This document shows positions 31,838 through 38,137 of a stretch of 45,493 nt of DNA, piece after piece (within the stretch, counting starts at the first letter, position 1; each line of letters starts with the position of its first letter). Below the pieces are notes generated by a model, which was given only the letters and a program-made list of their open reading frames with translations, searched no databases and was not told the origin of the DNA. The position numbers and the translations under genes were made by a program. The DNA lies in the NCBI GenBank assembly GCA_040753915.1, contig JBFMDN010000046.1, positions 1-45,493 of the forward strand. The letters are read 5' to 3'. Source of the stretch: JBFMDN01 sp040753915. Its GTDB lineage: Bacteria; Desulfobacterota; Desulfomonilia; Desulfomonilales; Desulfomonilaceae.

Positions 31838-33028
31838 ATGAGAGCGCTGCTCTACATAGCAGACTTCGCAATTAGGGGACTCCTGAGACAGAAGACCAAG
31901 AACGTGTCCATCGGGTGCCTCTTCGGGCTTATCGTCTTCCTCTTTACGGGCATCGATTTTGTGTCCAACGCGGTGTATCAGGAGACACTCAAAGCGATCC
32001 AATTTCAACCTGCCATCGTTGTTCAGAATATCAAGGCCGGCCGACAGGTTCCCATAGATCTGGCGTCGGTAAGCGATATATCAAAGATCTTCGGAGTGGC
32101 TGACGTGCGGGGACGAGTCTGGGGGTATTACTTCGACCCGTACACGGGAGCGAACTACACCATTGTCGGCGATCCTGGAGATCTGGCCGAAAGCTGGGAG
32201 CTTACTCTGAAAGGAATCGGAGCAAACCCTGGAGAACCAACGCCGGGCGAGCTGAAGCAAGGAGAGGCTCTGGTTGGTGAGGGCCTCGTTGGCATCAGAC
32301 ACCTGTCATCAGGTGCGTCGCTCAACTTTCAGGACTACGCGGGCAGGCCGATTTCCTTCACGGTAAAGGGTGTGTTCTCCTCAACGGTATCCCTGTGGAC
32401 GTACGACTTGATAGTGCTGACCGAACCGGACGCAAGGAAGTTGTTTGGCCTGGACGAAAGGCTTGCATGGGACCTGGCCGTAGAAGTTCCCAACGAATTC
32501 GAGGTCCCGAAAGTGGGTGAGAAGATCATCGACCTGGTCCCCGGCGCTCGCGTTGTTGCAACAAATCAGCTCAAGAGGACGTACGGAAGCTCATACGGGT
32601 TTCGGAGCGGCATGCTGCTCTCCACGAGCGTTATCTGTCTCCTCGCGTTCCTGATATTGGCATACGACAGGGTAGCCCGCCTCTCCCAGGAGGAACAACG
32701 AGAGATTGCCATTCTTAAGGCCATCGGCTGGCAGACAGCGGATGTGATCCGATTGAACATGCTCCAGAGCCTTATCCTCTCTCTCACCGGGTTCCTGATA
32801 GGCGCGGTGGCATCGTACTACCACGTGTTCTTCGCCGGCGCCCCTCTGTTGAGAATAGTCTTCTCGGGATGGTCCGTGCTGTACCCCGTCCACCCGCTTC
32901 CCCCCTCCTTGGATCTATCCAAGCTCTTCGGGCTGATGTTTCTCACTGTGGTTCCCTATATGGCCGTGGGCATCATTCCCGTGTGGAAAGCCTCAGTGAA
33001 GGATCCGGAAGAGGTATTCCGCGCATGA
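31838..33028 (+). CDS. MacB/FtsX-type ABC transporter permease
   Basis: A 396-residue membrane protein with the MacB/FtsX layout: one N-terminal helix (about residues 22-44), a periplasmic domain of some 215 residues, then three helices near the C-terminus (about 265-285, 308-330, 362-388). The cytoplasmic loop LSQEEQREIAILKAIGWQTADVIRLNML is the coupling segment of this family, and the C-terminus ends with WKASVKDPEEVFRA. Such permeases act mechanically on periplasmic partners or extrude lipoproteins and peptides rather than importing solutes. Its neighbours are NosL-domain proteins, so a periplasmic metal or protein partner is likely. It overlaps the ATPase gene by 4 bases. Confidence 0.87.
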   Translation: MRALLYIADFAIRGLLRQKTKNVSIGCLFGLIVFLFTGIDFVSNAVYQETLKAIQFQPAIVVQNIKAGRQVPIDLASVSDISKIFGVADVRGRVWGYYFDPYTGANYTIVGDPGDLAESWELTLKGIGANPGEPTPGELKQGEALVGEGLVGIRHLSSGASLNFQDYAGRPISFTVKGVFSSTVSLWTYDLIVLTEPDARKLFGLDERLAWDLAVEVPNEFEVPKVGEKIIDLVPGARVVATNQLKRTYGSSYGFRSGMLLSTSVICLLAFLILAYDRVARLSQEEQREIAILKAIGWQTADVIRLNMLQSLILSLTGFLIGAVASYYHVFFAGAPLLRIVFSGWSVLYPVHPLPPSLDLSKLFGLMFLTVVPYMAVGIIPVWKASVKDPEEVFRA

Positions 33029-33708
33029 GCATTATATCACTGAAAAATGTCGAGAAGATCTTCAATCCGGGCAAGCCCAACGAGTTTACGGGCCTCCGGG
33101 ATTTGACCCTCGATCTGGAGAACGGACAGGCAACGATAATTGCCGGGCCAAGCGGCTCCGGAAAGACCACTCTGCTCGCGTTGATCGGACTAATGAGCCG
33201 TCCGACCGCGGGCAGAATAACGATCCTCGGAAAGGAGACCACTCTTCTCGGGGATCAGTTTCGCACCCTGTTTCGCCGCAAGCATATCGGGTTCATCTTT
33301 CAGCACTTTCAACTTATCTCGGACCTGAAGGTCAGAGAAAATCTTGATCTTGTGCTCTATCCTGAGGGGATTCCCTTCAAACATATCCGGGACAAGCGAT
33401 CTCAACTCCTGGAGAAATTCGGGCTGCTCTCCAAGGCAGACAGCAGGACTTCCGTTCTTTCCGGCGGAGAAAAACAGCGTCTCGCCATTGCGAGGGCTCT
33501 CATGAACGACCCGGAAATTCTGTTGGTGGACGAGCCCACAGCGCACCTTGACACCGCACTGTCCCGGGACGTGCTTTCTCTCTTTCTGGAGCTCAAATCA
33601 GACGGCAGAACCTTTGTCATAGCGTCTCATGACCCTCTGGTGCTGGGCAGCGACCTGGCCGAACGGGTTATCAACCTTCGCGACGGATCGGTCGTCGAGG
33701 AGGGATAG
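33025..33708 (+). CDS. LolD/MacB-type ABC ATPase
   Basis: A 227-residue ABC ATPase. Walker A is GPSGSGKTT (about residues 40-48), the Q-loop IGFIFQHFQLI, the signature LSGGEKQRLAIARAL, Walker B ILLVDEPTAHLD, and the switch His in VIASHDP. The GGEKQR signature and small size fit the LolD/MacB/FtsE group, which pairs with permeases like the one encoded just upstream. The ATG overlaps the permease stop as ATGA, and the next gene starts directly after its own stop. These two gene products should form one transporter, distinct from NosFY. Confidence 0.92.
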   Translation: MSIISLKNVEKIFNPGKPNEFTGLRDLTLDLENGQATIIAGPSGSGKTTLLALIGLMSRPTAGRITILGKETTLLGDQFRTLFRRKHIGFIFQHFQLISDLKVRENLDLVLYPEGIPFKHIRDKRSQLLEKFGLLSKADSRTSVLSGGEKQRLAIARALMNDPEILLVDEPTAHLDTALSRDVLSLFLELKSDGRTFVIASHDPLVLGSDLAERVINLRDGSVVEEG

Positions 33709-34743
33709 ATGATCTGGAACGCGTGGGTACTCAGCCTGATCATCGGACAGATAGCAGTGGCTGCAATCAACGCAGCCGCGTTTGTCAACGCAGTCCGAAT
33801 CGTGCGGCACTGGGACACCTCATCGCTTTCACCGGCACAGTTAGAGTTGGAGCACAAATCAGAGCTCGTTGCTACCATTGTGTCGTGGAGCTTGCTCTTC
33901 CAGGCATTCTCCCTGTTAGTATTTGAAATCACTGCTAGATCGCTGGCCCCGTTCATCCCGGGCGCCATGTGCACGGTGGGGACGCTGCACGCGCACTACC
34001 TTGGGTGGCCCGTCCTCTTTGTCAAGATAATAGCGCTTTATCTCTATGGATGGTGGATCGTTGTCAATCATCTGGACCTGCGGGTGGAAGGGTTCCCTCT
34101 GACGAGACTGAAAAGTTGGTATATCGTGGCGCTTTGCCCGCTCCTCGTATTGGATCTGCTCATGCAGATCGCATACTTTTCCGGTCTGGATCCGTCCGTC
34201 ATTTCATCCTGCTGTGGAGTAATCTTTGAGGTCGGTGGGGAGGGATTCGGCTCTTCCGTCGCGTCTCTGCCGCCCAGGATGACGCGAGCTCTCCTGTTGG
34301 GGTTTCTTGCGGCTCTTCTCATCTGCTCGTATGTGCTCAGGTGGGAAAACGGCACGAGAGGCCAAATTGCGTACGCAATGGGCTCGTTCGTAGGTCTCGG
34401 TCTCGGGATAGCGGGCGCAGTGGCGTTTGTCGCGCCATATGTATACATGATGCCGGCCCTCCACTGCCCGTTCATATTTCTCGATCAGGAGCACTTCAAC
34501 TACGGATACCTCGTCTATATCCCTCTTTTTCTGGGGTCTTTTCTCGGGATGTCGCTCGCGGTGCTCCAAGCTGTGGAGTGGAAGTTTCCCGTTACCGGAT
34601 GTGAGGCTCGAGAACTCCGGGCCAGTTTTGTCAGATATTCCCGGACAGCCTGGCTGGTGTTCCTGGCTGCCGCGTACGCGCCTGTCGTCAAATTCTGGAT
34701 AGATACCGGCGGACGGGCCGATCTTTTTCAGGTAGGTTATTAA
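33709..34743 (+). CDS. polytopic membrane protein of the NosL/ABC block
   Basis: A 344-residue membrane protein with about eight hydrophobic segments. I do not recognise the family. Residues worth noting as possible metal or heme ligands are His in GTLHAHYLGW and NHLDL, the Cys pair in SSCCGVIF (about residue 166), and the late segment MPALHCPFIFLDQEHFNYGYL (about 248-268) just before a helix. The ATG is immediately after the stop of the ATPase gene, so it is very probably part of the same operon and complex. It precedes the Tat-exported NosL gene by 10 bases. A copper- or heme-binding membrane partner of the transporter is a reasonable guess, not shown. Confidence 0.75.
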   Translation: MIWNAWVLSLIIGQIAVAAINAAAFVNAVRIVRHWDTSSLSPAQLELEHKSELVATIVSWSLLFQAFSLLVFEITARSLAPFIPGAMCTVGTLHAHYLGWPVLFVKIIALYLYGWWIVVNHLDLRVEGFPLTRLKSWYIVALCPLLVLDLLMQIAYFSGLDPSVISSCCGVIFEVGGEGFGSSVASLPPRMTRALLLGFLAALLICSYVLRWENGTRGQIAYAMGSFVGLGLGIAGAVAFVAPYVYMMPALHCPFIFLDQEHFNYGYLVYIPLFLGSFLGMSLAVLQAVEWKFPVTGCEARELRASFVRYSRTAWLVFLAAAYAPVVKFWIDTGGRADLFQVGY

Positions 34744-34753
34744 GGAGAAGCCC

Positions 34754-35275
34754 ATGAGACGACGCGAGTTTTTGAAGAGGATTCTCGCAACCACGAGCAT
34801 GTCCGGGCTAGCTGCGATAATGTTGACAGCAGGTCCGAGTGATGCGGTTTCGGCCGATTTCCCCACACCGTCCAAAAAGGACCGCTGCCCTGTGTGCGGA
34901 ATGTTTGTGTACAAATACCCCAAATGGGCCGCAGGTTTTGTCTTCAAGAGCGGAGCTCACTACTTCCACTGCTGTCCCAAATGCATGTTGCACAATCTAC
35001 TCAACATTCCCAAGTATCAACCAGGGGAAATTCGGGACAACCTGGTGCAGATATGGGTGACAGACTACTATGCCACGCGAAAGATGGATGCGCGGGACGC
35101 GGTCTTTGTCGTCGGCACAAACCTGGTCGGTCCTATGGGAGCTGACATCGTTCCGGTGGCGGGCCGAGGCGCGGCGGAGAACCTCAAGAAGGACTACCAG
35201 GGTGAGACGATCGTCACGCTCGACGAAATCACCCCTGAAGTGGTGGAACGCGCCAGAACAGGCAAGATGAAATAG
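34754..35275 (+). CDS. Tat-exported single-domain NosL protein
   Basis: A 173-residue protein. The N-terminus is a twin-arginine signal (RRREFLKR, residues 2-9, then a hydrophobic stretch), so it is exported folded, possibly with its metal already bound. The NosL domain shows C45-x2-C48-G-M50 and C73-C74-x2-C77-M, followed by WVTDYYATRKMDARDAVFVVGTN and GPMGADIVPV. The last two segments match the second domain of the tandem NosL protein at 29897. No lipobox is seen. The ATG at 34754 has GGAGAAG upstream. As the last gene of the block, it is likely to work with the preceding ABC transporter. Confidence 0.85.
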   Translation: MRRREFLKRILATTSMSGLAAIMLTAGPSDAVSADFPTPSKKDRCPVCGMFVYKYPKWAAGFVFKSGAHYFHCCPKCMLHNLLNIPKYQPGEIRDNLVQIWVTDYYATRKMDARDAVFVVGTNLVGPMGADIVPVAGRGAAENLKKDYQGETIVTLDEITPEVVERARTGKMK

Positions 35276-35344
35276 CCGGAGCAGGTCACGTCAATGCGCG
35301 GTCTGGAGAGACCTTTTTCTCGAGATGCACGGCGTTTTCTTTAT
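35276..35344. other. intergenic spacer
   Basis: No gene or recognisable signal; leads into repeat R2. Confidence 0.35.
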
Positions 35345-35470
35345 GGCGGTGCCCAACAATGATTTGCGATTCTCCTCCTCAACGCTGACGGGCGAGACGC
35401 CCGTCCTGCGGGTCTGCAAACCTCCCATAAATGTTCTCGGCATATGGGAAGCGGAAAAAACTTTTGGCAT
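35345..35470 (+). repeat. dispersed repeat R2, copy 2
   Basis: Matches 13929-14052 over its length with the same block order (GGCGAGACGCCCGTC, GGGTCTGCAAACCTCCCATA, GGGAAGCGGA, ACTTTTGGCA). Both copies lie in gaps after coding genes. Confidence 0.65.
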
Positions 35471-35599
35471 CAGGTATAGAAGCGGATGCAAAAAACTCCA
35501 TGGCGCATGCAACGGCCGCTGGCATGTGTAGGCCTTGGTACTTCAACCGACCCCACCGGCTGATCCGTAGTACACCCTGCGTGCTGCGGATCAGGTGAT

Positions 35600-35927
35600 T
35601 CCGTAGGGCCGGCATCTTGCCGGTGATTCTTGATTGTCGCGAAGAGGCCAGCGAGACGTCAGCGCTACGGAGCACAACTCGCGCTGACGTTGATTCTCGG
35701 CTTTTGGTGGGGGTGAAATCCGTAAGCAGGGGGCACCGCTGGGATCGGTAAGGTTCCGCGCGCCTCGCGAAGCTCCACTCCCTCGACCCTGCGGCGTTAC
35801 ACCATACGGCATCGATCATCTTGCCACAGTCTCTTTGCGACGAGCAGTGGCACAATCGCGTCACAGCGGTCCCCGCTTCCGGAGATGCGGCTTCGCCACC
35901 ACTGACCGCTCTAGCGCTTGGCGGTCA
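35600..35927. repeat. palindrome-rich intergenic region
   Basis: Contains a REP-like piece GCCGGCATCTTGCCGG near 35610, a perfect inverted repeat ACGTCAGCGC (35656-35665) with GCGCTGACGT (35681-35690), and TGACCGC/GCGGTCA (35903-35909, 35921-35927). The last pair begins at the stop codon of the minus-strand gene and may mark its transcript end. No coding gene is supported in this region. Confidence 0.5.
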
Positions 35928-36233
35928 AAACCTGGCGAGCACGTAGTGAGCCCGTACACCACCGAGCCCCACCGCGCTGAGAAAGTCTTCCATATCGTTC
36001 GCAACCCGGGTCGGTGCTCTATGGGCGAGGAAATGGGCAGCCTCCTTGTGGAGTCCCTCCTCCGCGAATGCGGCCGCGACGAAAGTACGATCGAATGCGT
36101 TGAGGACAGATGCGGGCCTCTTTACAGGACGGGGCGTGATGCCCGCGATTTCCATAGCGGTTGCGTGCTCCCCTGCCTCGGCAAAGGCAGCGGCAGCGAA
36201 CCAGGATCTGATTTTGTCGGGCCAGGATTTCAT
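35925..36233 (-). CDS. small soluble protein with an internal repeat
   Basis: A 102-residue helical protein. Two related segments are visible: WFAAAAFAEAGEHATAMEIAG (about residues 11-31) and FVAAAFAEEGLHKEAAHFLA (about 50-69), each resembling a helix pair with Ala, Glu and His spacing. Small proteins with this AAAFAEEGE pattern occur in anaerobic deltaproteobacteria; I know no function. The ATG at 36233 has GAGGAGG at good distance. It has no signal peptide and no operon partner. Confidence 0.65.
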   Translation of the reverse strand: MKSWPDKIRSWFAAAAFAEAGEHATAMEIAGITPRPVKRPASVLNAFDRTFVAAAFAEEGLHKEAAHFLAHRAPTRVANDMEDFLSAVGLGGVRAHYVLARF

Positions 36234-36574
36234 GGTACCCTCCTCGCTGAAGCAGTCACCCTGTAATGAGCAATATCCGTGCCAGAAAGGAATATTGGCA
36301 ATATTAAGGGGTTGCGAGACAGCATTTTAGTGACCGCGCTTCTTGGCACAATATGAGACACTCGGTGTTTCTCAATGTTCCATATTGGTTCAATTGCTCC
36401 GGCTTCCCACCCTCTTCGTGGAATTGCCCTCGGTTTTACCGTACCGGTCATCCAGTATACAGGCTCATGCTGCATGCGGAACCATCGCTGGACGTAGGGA
36501 CAGGCTCCGGGCTTGCCCCTGGCAGTGCCATTGATCAGCGGGCGGGTATGAAGCCCGCCCCTACCGAGACGATC
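36234..36574. other. intergenic region with REP-type hairpin
   Basis: Holds an AT-richer stretch near 36267-36310 with imperfect CAATAT/ATATTG inverted pieces, and the GGGCGGG...CCCGCCC hairpin at 36540-36560. No gene is supported. Confidence 0.4.
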
Positions 36575-36613
36575 TCGGCGCAAATTCCCCGTGGCGCCGG
36601 CGTCTCGCCGGTA
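36575..36613 (+). repeat. REP-like repeat R3, copy 3
   Basis: Core GCGCCGGCGTCTCGCCGGTA at 36594-36613, identical to that at 30891-30910; the preceding 19 bases are also similar. It ends about 30 bases beyond the hepT stop on the minus strand. Confidence 0.65.
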
Positions 36614-36643
36614 CTCTTGTCTTAACCCTTCCCCTCATTTGAT

Positions 36644-36991
36644 TCACATTGGCTCTTCCGTCTCGATGATCTTTTCAAGCGCGGAAATCAGAGAAGGAAG
36701 ATCGTTCGTCACCGTCTCCCAGAGCACGTCCGGATCGACATCTGCGTATGCATGTATGAGCCGATTGCGCATCCCGATAACGTCCACCCAAGGGATTGCC
36801 GGACAAGTCAGGCGACATTCCCGCGAGATCTTCGATGCCGCTTCGCCAATGATTTCTATCGATTTCATAAGACCGAGCGCAAGCAGCCGGTCGCTCTCAA
36901 TGTCCGAACGGGTCTTGTTCGCCACGAACCCCAGAGCTTCCCGAGCAGCGTCTACCATGTGATGCACGCGGACTATATCTTCACTCCGCAT
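36644..36991 (-). CDS. hepT: HepT-like toxin (DUF86, HEPN domain)
   Basis: A 115-residue helical HEPN protein. The conserved motif R-N-x3-H is present as RNRLIHAYADVD (about residues 75-86), the RNase active-site signature of the HepT family. It starts with DIVRVHHMVDAAREAL and has the usual KSIEIIGEAASKIS helix. In HepT/MntA systems the toxin is silenced when the nucleotidyltransferase partner adds AMP to a tyrosine near the motif; here Y82 fits. The gene overlaps mntA by 11 bases. Length is normal for the family (110-140). Confidence 0.88.
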   Translation of the reverse strand: MRSEDIVRVHHMVDAAREALGFVANKTRSDIESDRLLALGLMKSIEIIGEAASKISRECRLTCPAIPWVDVIGMRNRLIHAYADVDPDVLWETVTNDLPSLISALEKIIETEEPM

Positions 36992-37286
36992 ACTGGACCT
37001 CTGCCGAAGCCACTACTTGGTCGCGGAAGTAGCGACTAAGGTCTCGGGCAGTTCGCAGGTCCACCTTTCGTCCACCCAAGAGCTCCGACAACTCCCGTTC
37101 CATTCCGGCAAGTCTCATGAGCCCAGGAACATGGCCGGGTTCGAATTCAACGAGAAAATCTATGTCGCTATCGGGCCTGAAATCTTCACGCAGGTACGAC
37201 CCGAAAATGGACAACTTGCGGATATGATGCCTTCGGCAGAACTCTGCGATCAGATTCTTGGGGATAGCGGGACGCTGTGTGTCCAT
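36981..37286 (-). CDS. mntA: MntA-like minimal nucleotidyltransferase antitoxin
   Basis: A 101-residue nucleotidyltransferase. The signature G-S-x10-D-x-D is seen as GSYLREDFRPDSDIDFLVEF (about residues 29-48), with both metal-binding aspartates intact; a third acidic residue may be D76 in KVDLRT. It should adenylylate HepT encoded next. The ATG at 37286 follows GGGAGG at good spacing. It lies 66 bases after higA on the same strand, so the two toxin-antitoxin pairs may be cotranscribed. Confidence 0.88.
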   Translation of the reverse strand: MDTQRPAIPKNLIAEFCRRHHIRKLSIFGSYLREDFRPDSDIDFLVEFEPGHVPGLMRLAGMERELSELLGGRKVDLRTARDLSRYFRDQVVASAEVQYAE

Positions 37287-37352
37287 ATGGTCCTCCCATT
37301 TTCCTCTTCACCGCAGGCGCGGCGTCCAAGAGGAGCGAAAGAGGGCAGAGCC

Positions 37353-37667
37353 CTACGCCGCTGCGTCAGGCAGTTTCATTGGACGTGGCTTGACAGTCTT
37401 GCGGATTTCCGCCTCTGCCACGTCCTTGGCTGTCTCGAGATCGTAGCGAGCCTGAAGATTCATCCAAAAGCCGGGAGTCATCCTGAAATATCGGGCAAGG
37501 CGAAGCGCCATGATTGCCGTAATAGCACGTTTCCCATTCACGATCTGATTCACTGTCCTCGGATCGACGCCAAGATGACGAGCCAGCGCATTTTGGCTCA
37601 AACCCAGAGGCTTCATAAATTCTTCCAAGAGGATTTCACCCGGATGTATTGGTGGCAATTTTTTCAT
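37353..37667 (-). CDS. higA: HigA-type antitoxin
   Basis: A 104-residue helix-turn-helix protein of the HigA/VapI group. It starts with the typical PPIHPGEILLEEFMKPLGLSQ segment, and the DNA-binding helices lie in NALARHLGVDPRTVNQIVNGKRAI. FRMTPGFWMNLQARYDL is the conserved C-terminal part. It neutralises HigB and represses the operon. ATG 37667 has AAGG upstream and matches the family start; the frame is open 8 codons further. The toxin gene precedes it, as usual for higBA. Confidence 0.92.
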   Translation of the reverse strand: MKKLPPIHPGEILLEEFMKPLGLSQNALARHLGVDPRTVNQIVNGKRAITAIMALRLARYFRMTPGFWMNLQARYDLETAKDVAEAEIRKTVKPRPMKLPDAAA

Positions 37668-37687
37668 GTCTCGGTTACCTTCCATGG

Positions 37688-37969
37688 TCAATGGTAGTCA
37701 CAGATTTCCACATCATACGCGTTATTGTCTTCGCCCCAAACGAAGCAGACACGGTATTGGTCGTTGATCCGTATGCTGTGTTGTCCCTTCCTGTTGCCTT
37801 TGAGTGCCTCAAGCCTATTGCCGGGTGGATGCCGGAGATTGTCCATTACTTCGGCGGCATCCAACATTTCGAGCTTTCTCCGTGCTGCTCGTTCTATTTC
37901 GCGGAAACGCTTCACAGGCTCACGGTTGAAAAGACGCTCACAATCCTTGTCTCGGAAGGTCTTGATCAT
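37688..37969 (-). CDS. higB: HigB-type mRNA interferase toxin
   Basis: A 93-residue RelE/HigB-fold toxin. It begins MIKTFRDKDCERLF and has LRHPPGNRLEALKGNRKGQHSIRINDQYRVCFVW, the conserved core with basic residues that cleave ribosome-bound mRNA. The C-terminus YDVEICDYH is typical. The ATG at 37969 agrees with the family start; the longer frame to 37990 would add 7 unlikely residues. The ribosome site is poor. It heads the higBA pair, 20 bases before higA. Confidence 0.92.
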   Translation of the reverse strand: MIKTFRDKDCERLFNREPVKRFREIERAARRKLEMLDAAEVMDNLRHPPGNRLEALKGNRKGQHSIRINDQYRVCFVWGEDNNAYDVEICDYH

Positions 37970-37975
37970 CACCGT

Positions 37976-38004
37976 AGTGTATGGCGCCATGAGCTATAAG
38001 ACAA
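37976..38004 (-). promoter_or_regulatory. possible higBA promoter
   Basis: On the minus strand, TTGTCT (37999-38004) and TACACT (37976-37981) are separated by 17 bases; each matches consensus at 4 of 6 positions. The predicted transcript would begin at or next to the higB ATG, which would make the message leaderless. This is a weak prediction. Confidence 0.3.
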
Positions 38005-38137
38005 GAAAAAAGTTGGAAAGATCCCGATCTTTCACCCAAACCGCGGTGCAGGCCCGCGAACGCGGGATTACGGCCTGTGTCTCACATGGTGCATGGTTCC
38101 CCGAAATCACGGATTGAGCCCGTCGTTCCCATCACCT

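Noticed and set aside
35276..35924. Search for a hidden gene in the 650-base gap
   Set aside because: Open frames on both strands follow the repeats and palindromes; none has a ribosome site or a family motif.
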